Shown: one piece after another, positions 36,199 to 46,900 of the stretch
Layout: every line of letters begins with the position of its first letter
Numbering within the stretch: the stretch's first letter is position 1
Notes under the pieces: model-generated
Database searches by the model: none
What the model saw: only the letters and a program-made list of their open reading frames with translations
What the model was told of the DNA's origin: nothing
Position numbers and translations under genes: made by a program
Source of the DNA: an uncultured Lachnoclostridium sp.
GTDB lineage: Bacteria; Bacillota; Clostridia; Lachnospirales; Lachnospiraceae
DNA: 64,000 nt
Assembly (NCBI GenBank): GCA_930986645.1
Contig: CAKNJS010000006.1
Span: 1-64,000 of the forward strand
Reading direction: 5' to 3'

Positions 36199-36271
36199 CC
36201 CTGTCCTTTCTTCACCACAACACATATGGAAAATATTTCCATTTATTTTGCCAGAAAATAAGATATCAGAG

Positions 36272-36307
36272 AAAAAGGAATGCCGCAATCATTCGCAACA
36301 TTCCTTT
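36272..36307 (-). terminator. terminator of purF-purB
   Basis: Minus strand: stem AAAGGAATG / CATTCCTTT with a 16-nt loop, then TTTTTC. About 44 nt past the purB stop. Confidence 0.8.
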
Positions 36308-36350
36308 GCATTTTTCTGTATTATTTATAAACTGCCCGGAAACCTGCCTG

Positions 36351-37784
36351 TCAGACATTGATCTGTGCTGTCATTCCGAGAACTTCTTTATTTTCTTCAA
36401 GAAGCGGGTTAATCACGTTTTTCAGATATGCTTCTACCTGTTCTTTGGCGCGTCCCACATATCTGGACGGATCCATCGTCTTCTGAAGATCTTCAAGGCT
36501 TAAATTAAATGCCGGATCTGCCGCGATCAGTTCAAGCAGATTATTATCCAGACCTTTTTCTTTTACATTTCTTCCTGCTTCCATGGAAAGCTCACGGATA
36601 CGCTCGTGCAGTTCCTGCCTGTCTCCGCCGGCTTTTACCGCATCCATCATGATATTCTCTGTAGCCATAAACGGAAGCTCAGCCATGAGATGTTTCTCGA
36701 TTACCTTCGGATATACAACAAGACCGTCTACCACGTTCAGACACAGATCCAGAATGCCGTCAATGGCAAGGAAACCTTCCGGGACACTCAGACGCTTGTT
36801 TGCGGAATCATCCAGAGTACGCTCAAACCACTGTGTCGCCGATGTGACAGCCGGATTAAGCGCATCGATCATCACATAACGTGACAGGGATGCGATCCGC
36901 TCGCTTCTCATCGGATTTCTCTTATATGCCATAGCAGAAGAACCGATCTGTGTCTTCTCAAACGGTTCCTCGATTTCCTTCAGATGCTGAAGAAGACGGA
37001 TATCATTTGAAAATTTGTGGGCGCTTGCAGCAATTCCCGCGAGCACGTTCAGAACCCGTGTATCTACTTTTCTTGAGTATGTCTGTCCGGAAACCGGATA
37101 GCACGCCTTGAATCCCATTTTCTCGGCAATCATCGGATCGATCTTGTCAATTGTCTCCTGATCCCCGTCAAAAAGTTCAAGAAAGCTTGCCTGTGTTCCT
37201 GTAGTTCCCTTAGAGCCAAGGAGCTTCAGGCTGCCCAGCACATAATCCAGATCTTCCAGATCCATCTCAAACTCCTGCATCCACAGGGTAGCGCGTTTTC
37301 CTACTGTCGTCGGCTGCGCCGGCTGGAAATGGGTAAATGCGAGAGTCGGCTGGCTCTTCTGTGCATCCGCGAATTTTGCAAGCTCCGCGATTACGTTGAT
37401 CAGTTTCTTTCTCACCAGCTTCAATGCCTCAGACATGATAATAATATCCGTATTGTCTCCGACATAACAGGATGTGGCGCCCAGATGGATAATTCCCTTT
37501 GCCTTCGGGCACTGCACGCCGTACGCATAAACGTGGGACATAACATCGTGACGGACAACTTTTTCACGTTCCTTTGCCACATCATAATTGATATCATCCG
37601 CATGGCTTTTCAGCTCCTCGATCTGCTCATCCGTGATATTAAGTCCCAGCTCTTTCTCGGTTTCCGCCAGAGCGATCCAGAGTTTTCTCCATGTACGGAA
37701 TTTCTTGTCCGGTGAAAAGATATACTGCATCTCCTTACTTGCATAGCGCTCTGAAAGCGGGCTGACATAGCGGTCATTTGACAT
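36351..37784 (-). CDS. purB: adenylosuccinate lyase
   Basis: 477 aa of the fumarase/aspartase superfamily with the signature GSSAMAYKRNPMRSE (residue about 290) and HDVMSHVYAYG near 80. It cleaves SAICAR to AICAR and adenylosuccinate to AMP. 54 nt after purF in one transcript; ends in a terminator. Confidence 0.96.
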   Translation of the reverse strand: MSNDRYVSPLSERYASKEMQYIFSPDKKFRTWRKLWIALAETEKELGLNITDEQIEELKSHADDINYDVAKEREKVVRHDVMSHVYAYGVQCPKAKGIIHLGATSCYVGDNTDIIIMSEALKLVRKKLINVIAELAKFADAQKSQPTLAFTHFQPAQPTTVGKRATLWMQEFEMDLEDLDYVLGSLKLLGSKGTTGTQASFLELFDGDQETIDKIDPMIAEKMGFKACYPVSGQTYSRKVDTRVLNVLAGIAASAHKFSNDIRLLQHLKEIEEPFEKTQIGSSAMAYKRNPMRSERIASLSRYVMIDALNPAVTSATQWFERTLDDSANKRLSVPEGFLAIDGILDLCLNVVDGLVVYPKVIEKHLMAELPFMATENIMMDAVKAGGDRQELHERIRELSMEAGRNVKEKGLDNNLLELIAADPAFNLSLEDLQKTMDPSRYVGRAKEQVEAYLKNVINPLLEENKEVLGMTAQINV

Positions 37785-37838
37785 AATTTTGTTCTCCTTT
37801 TCTTAATTTATAACACAGCAGCTCCCTGCCGTATCGTT

Positions 37839-39266
37839 CTACTCAAAAGCGTGGCTGATATCCTCATTCGGAACTTCCATAGGATACTGCCCGGTAAAGC
37901 ATGCGTCACAGAACTTTAATTCTCCGACCATATCTTTCAGCTTGCTGATCTCCATATATCCGAGAGAATCGGCACCGATCATCTGACGGATCTGCTCCGG
38001 TGTATGCGAGTGTGCGATCAGCTGGTCGTCGGACGGGACATCCGTTCCGAAATAACACGGATGAAGGAACGGAGGCGAACTGATTCTCACATGGACTTCT
38101 GTCGCGCCTGCATTTTTCAGCATCCTGATAATATTGGCACAGGTCGTCCCCCTTACGATGGAATCATCCACCATAACGATTCTTTTTCCCCGTACTACTT
38201 CCGGGATTACATTCAGCTTAATCTTAACACTGGACTCGCGGTCACTTTGTTTCGGCTTGATAAATGTACGCCCCACATAGCTGTTCTTGTGAAAGGCCAT
38301 CCCGTATGGTATTCCTGAATACTCGGAGTAACCCTTGGCCGCTACAAGTCCCGAATCCGGCACGCCCACCACAAGATCGGCATCCACCGGATAAGACTCT
38401 GCCAGTGCCTTTCCCGCCAGAATCCGGGAGTGGTACACATTGACCCCGTCAAGCGTACTGTCTGTACGGGCAAAATAAATGTATTCGAAGATACATCTTG
38501 CCTGCTTCTCATCCGGAATTGCCATGCTCATATCAGATGCAATTCCGTCCCTCGTGATCGTTACGATCTCGCCCGGTTTTACATCTCTGACAAATTCAGC
38601 ATCGACCGCCGTAATTGCACAGCTCTCGGATGCAAGGAAATAAGTGTTGTCCCTTTTTCCAATACACAGCGGCTTCAGTCCGAAAGGATCTCTCGCACCG
38701 ATCATCTTGCGCGGGCTGTTCACAACGAGTGCATAAGCTCCCCTGATCTTCTTCATCGCATTTTTCACTGCTTCTTCCGCAGTTCTCGTGTTCAGCCGCT
38801 CTCTGGCTATGTGATATGCGATCACCTCGGAATCGATCGTGGTCTGGAAGATTGCCCCCGTATATTCCAGCTCTCTTCTCAGCTCGATCGCGTTGACCAG
38901 ATTCCCGTTATGGGCAATGGCCAGCGTTCCTTTTACATAATTGATCACAAGGGGCTGTGCATTCTCTACTCTGGTTCCCCCTGCAGTAGAATAGCGTACA
39001 TGCCCGACTCCCAGATTACCCTTAAGCTCAGAGAGAGTGTCTTCGTCAAACACATCATTTACATGTCCCAGCCCTTTTTTCGACAGGACTCTCCGCTGTC
39101 CTTCCGTATCAGTCACTGCAATGCCGCAGCTCTCCTGACCTCTGTGCTGCAGTGCAAACAGTCCGTAATAAATCGACGGCGCCACATCGCGCCCGTCCAT
39201 ATCGTAAGCCCCGAAGACTCCGCATTCCTCGCCAAGCCCTGTAGTGACTCTTTCAAAATTATCCAT
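37839..39266 (-). CDS. purF: amidophosphoribosyltransferase
   Basis: 475 aa. N-terminal glutamine amidotransferase with catalytic Cys15 after a 14-residue propeptide (EECGVFG), HNGNLVNA and GVGHVRYSTAG; C-terminal PRPP motif VMVDDSIVRGTT (near 365). Makes phosphoribosylamine, the first committed step of purine synthesis. The Cys-rich FeS pattern of Bacillus-type PurF is visible near the C-terminus (FCDACFTGQYP). It has its own promoter 28-56 nt upstream and no purine riboswitch. Confidence 0.97.
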   Translation of the reverse strand: MDNFERVTTGLGEECGVFGAYDMDGRDVAPSIYYGLFALQHRGQESCGIAVTDTEGQRRVLSKKGLGHVNDVFDEDTLSELKGNLGVGHVRYSTAGGTRVENAQPLVINYVKGTLAIAHNGNLVNAIELRRELEYTGAIFQTTIDSEVIAYHIARERLNTRTAEEAVKNAMKKIRGAYALVVNSPRKMIGARDPFGLKPLCIGKRDNTYFLASESCAITAVDAEFVRDVKPGEIVTITRDGIASDMSMAIPDEKQARCIFEYIYFARTDSTLDGVNVYHSRILAGKALAESYPVDADLVVGVPDSGLVAAKGYSEYSGIPYGMAFHKNSYVGRTFIKPKQSDRESSVKIKLNVIPEVVRGKRIVMVDDSIVRGTTCANIIRMLKNAGATEVHVRISSPPFLHPCYFGTDVPSDDQLIAHSHTPEQIRQMIGADSLGYMEISKLKDMVGELKFCDACFTGQYPMEVPNEDISHAFE

Positions 39267-39293
39267 TTAATTTCACTCCTTATTGCAAACTCG

Positions 39294-39322
39294 ATTATAA
39301 TATAAGGCAGGTGGAAAATCAA
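39294..39322 (-). promoter_or_regulatory. sigma-A promoter of purF-purB
   Basis: Minus strand TTGATT (39317-39322), 17-nt spacer, TATAAT (39294-39299). Start about 20 nt before the ATG, so there is no room for a riboswitch. Confidence 0.75.
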
Positions 39323-39439
39323 CATTCCCCCCTGCCCTGTATCTCTCCGGTTCATTATTTTATTTCCGGACTTTTTATAAGTTTTTCTAATATATACACT
39401 GTAATTTATCGATTTTGCATATAAACCCGGCACTGTACG

Positions 39440-40225
39440 TCAGCCATTTGTATAACGTGACAAAAATTGTTTTGTTCGTTCTTCCTTTGGATTTTCAAAC
39501 ACTTCTTCCGGTGTTCCGCATTCAAGAATACGGCCGTCATCCATAAAAATCACCTGACTTGAGACATCTCTCGCAAAGGCCATCTCATGTGTAACAATGA
39601 TCATTGTCGTCTCCTGCTCCGCAAGTCCCTTGATCACCTTGAGGACCTCTCCTGTAAGCTCAGGATCGAGCGCGGACGTAGGTTCATCGAAACAGAGGAT
39701 GTCCGGCTTTAAGGCAAGCGCTCTTGCGATTGCAACGCGCTGGCACTGTCCGCCCGAAAGCTGATGCGGATAATTGTTGATCCTGTCGGAAAGTCCCATC
39801 TGATCCAGAAGAGCCTTTGCCTCCCGTTCGATCTGTTCATGGATTTCTTTTTTTCTCGCCTTATAGTCCGGTTTTTCTTTCGCCAGAAGTTCCTTTGCCA
39901 GCATCACATTCTGAAGAGCCGTATACTGCGGGAAAAGATTAAAAGACTGAAATACAAGTCCAAAGTGAAGACGTTTTCTCCGGATCTCACTTTCCTGACG
40001 CGTCTGAGGATTCGCAGCGTCAAACAATGTCTCCCCGTTCACACGGATCACTCCGCCGTCCGGCTGCTCCAGAAAATTCAGACAGCGCAGCAGCGTTGTC
40101 TTTCCGCTTCCGGATGAACCGATCATGGAGAGTACTTTTCCTTTTTCCAGTGAAAAGCTGATATCCTTTAATACTTCTGTATTTCCAAAACTTTTACTTA
40201 TATGCTGTACTTCCAATATTGCCAT
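39440..40225 (-). CDS. amino-acid ABC transporter ATPase (GlnQ-type)
   Basis: 261 aa with Walker [10 protein letters not shown] (residue 37), signature [15 protein letters not shown], Walker [14 protein letters not shown] and the switch His (ITHEMAFA). Fits the polar amino acid subfamily (GlnQ/HisP). Last gene of a substrate-binding, permease, ATPase operon; 12 nt from the permease gene. Confidence 0.95.
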   Translation of the reverse strand: MAILEVQHISKSFGNTEVLKDISFSLEKGKVLSMIGSSGSGKTTLLRCLNFLEQPDGGVIRVNGETLFDAANPQTRQESEIRRKRLHFGLVFQSFNLFPQYTALQNVMLAKELLAKEKPDYKARKKEIHEQIEREAKALLDQMGLSDRINNYPHQLSGGQCQRVAIARALALKPDILCFDEPTSALDPELTGEVLKVIKGLAEQETTMIIVTHEMAFARDVSSQVIFMDDGRILECGTPEEVFENPKEERTKQFLSRYTNG

Positions 40226-40237
40226 AGTTCGCGCCTC

Positions 40238-40921
40238 CTATCTGAAATATTCCAGTTTTCTCTCAAGACGTCCCAGAAGGACCGTCAGAATGCCGTTAAA
40301 GATCAGATAGTAAACTGCCGTGAAAAACAGCGGCCAGATTACGCCGGCAATCCCCATATTGCCTTTCATAAACGACTGGCCTGCCCAGATGACTTCCTGA
40401 AGCGCAATAATACGGGAAAGTGATGTATCCTTTACCAATGTAATAATCTCATTGGACATAGGCGGCACGATCCTCTTGATCATCTGAAGCAGCTTGACCT
40501 TGAAGAAAATCTGGCTTTTTGTCATGCCGAGCACAAGCCCTGCCTCTTCCTGGCCTTTTGGCACACCCTGAATTCCTCCTCTGTAGATTTCCGAGAAATA
40601 ACAGGAGTAGTTGAAGATAAATGCGACGGAAGCCGCCATAAACCTTCCGCTCTCGCCGCCGCCCCATATATTATTGCCTCCTACCAGTCCGGGCATAAAA
40701 TATATGATCAAAAGCTGGATCATCAGAGGGGTTCCTCTGATGATCCACACAATGATCTTCGTAAAGTAACTCAACGGTTTAAAACGGGACATGGATCCGA
40801 AGGAAATAATAAGTCCCAATGGAATTGCTCCCAGAAGCGTCACAAAAAACAGCTTCAGCGTCTGCAGGAATCCTCCGTTTAATGCCCCAACAACAATAGG
40901 AAACTGTTCTGAAAATGTCAT
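40238..40921 (-). CDS. amino-acid ABC transporter permease
   Basis: 227 aa with about five membrane helices (TLKLFFVTLLGAIPLGLIIS at the start) and the EAA loop of the HisMQ family (YRGGIQGVPKGQEEAGLVLGM). Couples to the GlnQ-type ATPase. 30 nt after the substrate-binding gene. Confidence 0.93.
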   Translation of the reverse strand: MTFSEQFPIVVGALNGGFLQTLKLFFVTLLGAIPLGLIISFGSMSRFKPLSYFTKIIVWIIRGTPLMIQLLIIYFMPGLVGGNNIWGGGESGRFMAASVAFIFNYSCYFSEIYRGGIQGVPKGQEEAGLVLGMTKSQIFFKVKLLQMIKRIVPPMSNEIITLVKDTSLSRIIALQEVIWAGQSFMKGNMGIAGVIWPLFFTAVYYLIFNGILTVLLGRLERKLEYFR

Positions 40922-40951
40922 AAAATTACTCCGTCCGTACTATAGTCTTCT

Positions 40952-41758
40952 TTACTGCTCGATCAGCGCAGCCTGCACTCCGTATGTCTCTGCCAGTTTC
41001 TGAATGCTTCCGTCCTCATAGCAGGATGTAAAGAAGTTATTCAGTTCTTCTGTCAGGTCAGAGCCCTTTCTGAAACCTACGCCGTATTCTTCATTATTTA
41101 AACGAACTGTATATGTAAGATCCGCGTAGCTTGTTCCGTCTCCGATCATGGCCGCCGCCATAAGAAGATCGATCACGGCTGCATCAGAAGTTCCTGCTGC
41201 AACCTCCATAAGCGCATCAGACTGTGCGGTTACCGGTGTAACATTCAAACCTCTGGCTTCAAGTTCCTCTTCTCCGGCACTTCCCGCCTCGGCAGCAAAA
41301 TTCAGGTCTTTAAGGCTGTCCTCATCCTGATACTGGTCCGCCGCTTCTTTCGGCACAACTACAACCTGAGCATTGTTGAGGTATGCATCTGTACAGTCCA
41401 TAGAACTGGTCACCTCCGGAGTCAGAGTCATGCCGTTCCACACACAGTCAATCGTCTTTCCTTCCAGTTCCATGATCTTGTTATCCCAGTCAATCTCCAC
41501 GAACTCAGCCTCAACCCCAAGACTCTCCGCAAATTTCTTGGCAAGGTCCGCATCGAATCCGATCCACTCGCCATTTTCGTCTTTGTAATCCATAGGCTCA
41601 AAGTTGGTAATGCCCACAACAAGGGTTCCCTTATCCTGCACATATGCCTTATCGCTCTCACTTTCACCGCTTTTGCCGCTATTTCCGGATCCACAGCCCG
41701 CCAGCAGGGAAACTGCCATACCCGCACAAAGTAATACACTCAATACTCTTTTTTTCAT
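40952..41758 (-). CDS. amino-acid ABC transporter substrate-binding lipoprotein
   Basis: Start ATG 41758 (GGAGG upstream), 268 aa. Signal and lipobox MKKRVLSVLLCAGMAVSLLAGC. The mature part is a type II periplasmic binding fold: LVVGITNFEPMDYKDENG, GFDADLAKKFAESLG, TPEVTSSMDCTDAYL and EEYGVGFRKGSDL, as in HisJ/GlnH-like proteins. The pocket residues suggest a polar amino acid, not a single substrate. First gene of the operon behind a strong promoter. Confidence 0.94.
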   Translation of the reverse strand: MKKRVLSVLLCAGMAVSLLAGCGSGNSGKSGESESDKAYVQDKGTLVVGITNFEPMDYKDENGEWIGFDADLAKKFAESLGVEAEFVEIDWDNKIMELEGKTIDCVWNGMTLTPEVTSSMDCTDAYLNNAQVVVVPKEAADQYQDEDSLKDLNFAAEAGSAGEEELEARGLNVTPVTAQSDALMEVAAGTSDAAVIDLLMAAAMIGDGTSYADLTYTVRLNNEEYGVGFRKGSDLTEELNNFFTSCYEDGSIQKLAETYGVQAALIEQ

Positions 41759-41845
41759 AATTACCTCCATCACCCACCGGATATCACCGGTTTTACTTTT
41801 TTTCTCTACCAATGAGTCACTGTACCATGGTAAAGTTACCGTTGT

Positions 41846-41874
41846 ATTCTATCATAATGATATCCCCCTGTCAA
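41846..41874 (-). promoter_or_regulatory. sigma-A promoter of the amino-acid ABC operon
   Basis: Minus strand TTGACA (41869-41874), 17-nt spacer, TAGAAT with extended -10 TGA. Its -35 lies in one arm of the inverted repeat 41861-41896. Confidence 0.8.
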
Positions 41875-41896
41875 ATGATACTTTGTCAGGGGGATA
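41861..41896. other. inverted repeat overlapping the ABC operon promoter
   Basis: TATCCCCCTGTCAAA-(6 nt)-TTTGTCAGGGGGATA, 15 bp with one mismatch, 9 nt beyond the stop of the TPR gene. No T-run on either side, so it is either an unusual terminator of the TPR operon or an operator covering the -35 of the ABC promoter. Confidence 0.6.
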
Positions 41897-41904
41897 CTTC
41901 CGGC

Positions 41905-42672
41905 TTATGAATGATTTCTTCTATGCTGTCTCTTCCATTTCTCAATAAGGTCGGGATCCGTCTCATCCGGCATATTTTTGCGTATTTCATCAATCTCACG
42001 GCGCATCTGGGCATTGATCTCCATATAGTCATCCTGCTTTGTAATAAGGATATGGTATTCTTCAAGAGACATATACTTATACGAGGCATAGAGGTAAGGT
42101 TTGATCAGTGCCTTGTCCTGACAGATCTGATACGCCCTGTCATACATACGCGCTGCCTCCTGATAGAGAAAGAGCCTTCCGTATGCCGCGCCCAGCCCCG
42201 CATAAATCCTGCCGTAGAATTTGTCATCTACAGTCTCGTCCTTTTCCTGATTGAGGATGGCCTGATAAACAAGGATTGCTTCCTCTACCTCCCCGCTTTC
42301 CAGAAGATTGTCGCCCTTATATTTCTGACGCTCAATGTCTTTCTGGTTCTTCAGATGCTCAAGCACATTCTGAATACGGATCATTTCCGGTTCACGGTAG
42401 ATTTTAGACGCCTTCAGAATCGTCAGCACAAATTTTTCCACCGATCCGCGCAGACGGAGCACGTCTCTTAGATCCGATGCGAGCCGGTCCATGCCGAGTT
42501 CCTCTTCAAGCCAGTCACAGAGCTGTACATTCATGATCGTATAATCGATCAGATACAGATTGTTGCACAGATAATAGCACAGTTCTTCGATCGTGAAAAT
42601 ACGGCAGTGTATTCTTGTAATCTCATAAGGATGAGCAGCATGTCTGTCATGACAAAGAATTAAATTTCCCAT
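41905..42672 (-). CDS. TPR-like protein of the DUF5716/DUF5717 operon
   Basis: Start ATG 42672 (AGGAGG five bases upstream; another ATG one codon earlier). 255 aa, helical. An N-terminal His/Cys-rich part (LILCHDRHAAHPYEI) precedes a TPR-like array, clearest at YAGLGAAYGRLFLYQEAARMY. The C-terminus is charged and coiled (EINAQMRREIDEIRKNM). No signal or membrane helix. It overlaps the DUF5716-like gene by 26 nt and is the last of the three-gene operon, so it should work in the same complex. Confidence 0.7.
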   Translation of the reverse strand: MGNLILCHDRHAAHPYEITRIHCRIFTIEELCYYLCNNLYLIDYTIMNVQLCDWLEEELGMDRLASDLRDVLRLRGSVEKFVLTILKASKIYREPEMIRIQNVLEHLKNQKDIERQKYKGDNLLESGEVEEAILVYQAILNQEKDETVDDKFYGRIYAGLGAAYGRLFLYQEAARMYDRAYQICQDKALIKPYLYASYKYMSLEEYHILITKQDDYMEINAQMRREIDEIRKNMPDETDPDLIEKWKRQHRRNHS

Positions 42673-43930
42673 CATTGCCTCCTAAATGTATCGTTTTCTC
42701 AGCATGGAAATCCGTCGCCGGGAAAAAGTCTCCGAATCCTGCATCTCTCACAGATATCCTGCATGTCCTGCGGTCAAGAAAAACCGTCTCCAGCTGCAGG
42801 CGGACTGAATATTCCGAGCGTTTCGGCAGCTGGGCAAGAGAGATTTTTTCTGTTCTTACACTGCCTTGGATCAGCGATTCAATATGAAATTCAATTTCAT
42901 CCATATCCTCGCAGAGAACCTCCCACTGGTTGTTGGACTCATACCAGTGGGCGCCCCAAGATACGATCGGATACCACATTTCCTTGCCGTCTACCCGCAT
43001 ATTCACAGTAATCTGATCTGTAAGCTTATCCTCAGAGAGATATACCGGATTCTCTATATGCATAAAAAGCTTTCTGTATGCTGTATAGCACGCCCCTTTA
43101 CTGTAAAGGTTATTTCCGATAAATGCTCTTCTTCCGTTGCACAGCACACGGAGGGCTTTCGGATACCAGTTGTTCTCGAACCCTTCACCTGTCAGGAATA
43201 CAGAAGATACGATTCTCTTATCAAATACACTCTCTATAAATTTGCAGAACATGGCATCTGCTTCTTTTGCTTTGTCTTCATTGAGAACCGGATAGACCAT
43301 AGCCAGTTCTTTCATATGCGCGCTTGCCACCTCATCCACTGTGACAAACGTTGTCTTTCCTCCGTCAAGTCCCGGACGGAGACGACGCAGCATATACGCC
43401 CGGATCTCATTGCGGTCACAGCAGAACAAAGCCGCATCATACTGCCACAATTCCTTGGGCTGATAGAAAAGATAGTTGCAGAAGCTCTCTTTATAATCCT
43501 GTATAAAGATATGCCGCTTGTCAATACCCATGCGCACCGCAATACCACGGAGCATCTGCGCAAGTTCCTCCGTAAGCTCCGGAACGGTAAAAACAATTCC
43601 GTCAATTACCGGAAACGGCTGAAGAGACATCTGGATAAACCGGGATAAAAGCCAGACCGCGTCATATGTCTCCTCACCGAACTCAATCTTGTCTCCCGCA
43701 AGACTTTTACTTAAAAGCCTTGTAACCGTGAATCCTTCTTTGATGGATACAAGTCTTTTGGCCTCTTTCCCGTAAGCCCACGTATCCCGAAGTTTTCCTA
43801 TAATAAGCGGGATCTGGTAATTATCGGAATCCACCTCCAGTGTATCCGGCTCCAGATTCTGATCGTTATAAAAACTGATCTGGCACGTCTTTTCATTTAT
43901 CTCATAACCAATGATACTGCCCTGTCCCAT
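42647..43930 (-). CDS. DUF5716-like protein with Hsp70/actin-like fold
   Basis: 427 aa. I recall this as DUF5716, an uncharacterised Lachnospiraceae family. The order of sequence blocks resembles an Hsp70 ATPase: a first strand IIGYEINEKTCQISFYN (position of the phosphate-1 loop DLGTT), WAYGKEAKRL (cf. VGxxAK), VFTVPELTEELAQMLRGIAVRMGI (cf. the helix after the ITVPA motif), IFIQDYKESFCNYLF (cf. EPxAAALAYG), and VFLTGEGF with GNNLYSKGACYTAY near the C-terminus (cf. VGGxSRxP and the final GAA). The loop is degenerate, so nucleotide use is uncertain. The last 90 residues are a separate beta part. 18 nt after the giant solenoid gene. Confidence 0.75.
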   Translation of the reverse strand: MGQGSIIGYEINEKTCQISFYNDQNLEPDTLEVDSDNYQIPLIIGKLRDTWAYGKEAKRLVSIKEGFTVTRLLSKSLAGDKIEFGEETYDAVWLLSRFIQMSLQPFPVIDGIVFTVPELTEELAQMLRGIAVRMGIDKRHIFIQDYKESFCNYLFYQPKELWQYDAALFCCDRNEIRAYMLRRLRPGLDGGKTTFVTVDEVASAHMKELAMVYPVLNEDKAKEADAMFCKFIESVFDKRIVSSVFLTGEGFENNWYPKALRVLCNGRRAFIGNNLYSKGACYTAYRKLFMHIENPVYLSEDKLTDQITVNMRVDGKEMWYPIVSWGAHWYESNNQWEVLCEDMDEIEFHIESLIQGSVRTEKISLAQLPKRSEYSVRLQLETVFLDRRTCRISVRDAGFGDFFPATDFHAEKTIHLGGNDGKFNSLS

Positions 43931-43948
43931 GTTATACAGACAACCTCC

Positions 43949-46900
43949 TTATTCCTGTGCGAACATATGGGCCGCCACCGCGTCTTCCAGCGCATACGCC
44001 TGCATCTTTCTCTTTCTTTCCTGTTCGTTTTTCTCCATAAGAATATCATTCAGGCGTCCGTAGCGTCCCTGCTCGCCGGGCTCGCTCTCCCGCACGCATA
44101 TCTCTTTATCACTGCGGTAAGAATTGCCGTCTATCGTCTCTTTAAAGTAATATTTCAGCTTTTCGTTGGCAAACAGCACAAACTTTTTAACATAGAGATT
44201 CTCATACATCGGCGTGAGAACTTCCGTAGAATAATCATTCTGTTCCTGCCCGTTTTTCTGAAGCTGATAATAAAGCATGACCCTGCTCCCCTTCTGACCC
44301 TTGTATTCGATCAGCGTCTTGTCCCAGAGCTGCAGCTCTATCAGCCATTCCTTTTCATAGGAAAGGAAAAACGGAAAATAAATCTGTTTGCCGCAGAGTT
44401 CCTGAAGAAACTTCTTTAATGTTTTCCGCGTCTGCGCATTATATTCCCTGTCAGAATAGTATTTCAATACAGCGATCTTGCAGACATCCCCTGTTTCTTC
44501 GCCTTTTTCATATTCCCTGCAGATAATGTCAATCACACTGCGCCCGATCTTCCGCTCCTCTACAACATACTCTCTGGACACATAGGTGAGATATGCCTGC
44601 TGGAGTCTGAAATATGCGCCTTCCGCATAATACTGTTCGAAGATCTGTGCTTCCTGAAAGAGTTCCTCTGAAAAGAGCATCTGTGTCAGGATACGTTCCG
44701 CCAGTTTATGGGTATGGATTTCATAATCTCTAGCCTCTCTCCAGAGAAGCTTCATATCTGATGTGGCGCCGCAGTAATAATTGGCAAGATAAGTCAGAAT
44801 CACTTTGTCATACTGCTGTTTCTTAAACAGGTCAAAGCAGACATATGTAAGAAAATCATCATTTTCATAGTTATTCTCACGAATTGTCCTGCTGCACAGG
44901 CTGAATATCTCCTCCTCAGGATAATTCTCAAGCCCGTTCTCCTGTACAACCTCAAGCGTCAGTTCCTGTTTCTGTTCCTCTTCACGGTTTCTGCGCAGGC
45001 CGTTAATATACTTTCTGCACATATCCATATACCGCAGCTCATAGAAGAGACGTTTGCTCTCATATGGAATGGAATCCGTATAATGTCTCCCATCCTTCGA
45101 CTCCCACACAAGCCTGTCAGTCTTTGCATACAGAAATACCATTGCACCGTGCTCTGTATAAGGTGCCTTCTGGGTGATCGTGCCATCCTCCGCAATGACA
45201 TGGATATACTTCATATTCCGCACTTTCGTTGTGATCCAGTACGCGTGGCATACATCGTAAAGCGCTTTCACACGTTCCGGATTCATAGCGGATTCCACCA
45301 CAAATCTCTTATAAATAATCCGAAGCTGCTCATTTACATTCCTGCGGTCAAGCTGATTCCACGCAAATGCCTCCATCTCATCCCTGTAATGAGCATAAAT
45401 CTCACTGGATTCGTCCTCATATGTAATAAGATTGGAATAGAGGAAGGCGCATTTGTGATAATCCAGATTATTGCCATGCATAAAATACAGGTATACAGAT
45501 CTCGGAAGCGGTTTATGGAACTGTTCCGGACGCACCGTCGCCATATAGTACTCATAGAGCTGTGCGATCTTAAGCTCGCCTTCCACCGCTTTCTCATACC
45601 ATTTAAAATAGCAGCTTTCCACACAGTTTCCTTTTATCAGGAGCGTACAAATCGCAGTCAGTATCATTGACTCATTGTACATCCCGTACGCCTGAACAAG
45701 GACATTATACAGATGTCTGTCAAACACCTTCATCTGACTGGCAAGATTGGCCGTATAAAGAGCCAGCTCTCTTGTCATAAGCTTGTATTTCACCGCAAAA
45801 AGCAGTACCTGTACCTCGAACATTCCCAGCTTTTTCAAGGACGAGCTCTTGTCCCTAAAGCAGCGGAACGCCTGCAGATAGAACCAGATACTGTGGGACT
45901 TATCCTCATAAAACTGCTTTTCCAGCGCCCGAAGCCTCTCACTGTATATCTTATATTCGGAATCCACTTCGACCAGCATACAGAGAATCTTCCAGCTGTC
46001 CGGATGTTTCATAAACGACTTTGAAAGTTCTTCGGCAACCTTTCTCTGTCCGATCGTATCGTTTGAGAGAAGCGTTGTCAGATAGAGATAGTAAGAACTT
46101 AATTCCACATCTTTGCCGATTGCAAACCGATTGTAATTATACGATTCAAGAATCCACTTAGCCTCATCATTTCTGCCGCCGATCAGACAGATATGAGCAT
46201 GCGCCAAAAGATAGAACTCATTATTTTCATCCATTTCGCGCAGGTGTTTGATTCTTCTGACCGCTTCATCCACCCAGTCCGCAAGCTGCATCTTTCCGGC
46301 TTCGTATTTCAGATAATTCTTAATAATCCCCGTGAACTCCCTGTCATTCGCTCTGCGCTCTTCATCCCTGACAATATCCTTCTCGACCACCACTTCATAA
46401 GTCAGAGTCTCATATGGGGTCTCAAGGATAATCCGTCCGAAATTGCTGCCTCTGTGCAGTTTCTCTGTGTCGAGGAAATATTCAAGGCGGTAAGAATTTC
46501 CGATAAACTCTTCGGTCGTAATACGGGTATGCTCCACGTAAAGGAAATCTCCCTCTGTCCTGACATCAATTTCCAGATATCCCCATGTATTCTTTTTAAT
46601 AGCAAATGTCTCCTTACGGGGCTCTGTCAGAGAGATAAAAGCCCTGCTCTCCTCCTCCAGAGTAAGGAAAATCTTTTCCTTCTGCTTGCAGCCTACAAGG
46701 AACTCCTCCAACGCCTGCTGATCCAGCTCCCATTTGCGCATATTATCATAGAGGGCCTGAATCCTTTTATCCTCATATTTCAGGATTTCATAGAAATCTC
46801 TTGAGCGGAACAGTTTGACCGCCTCTGCGCCATCCCTGAAAGACAGCTTTTTAAAATCGTCCAGACTCTGCACTTTGCCGTAATTAGTCATCACAAAAGG

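Noticed and set aside
39267-39439. purine riboswitch upstream of purF
   Set aside because: The promoter lies so close that the leader is only about 20 nt; no conserved riboswitch core seen.
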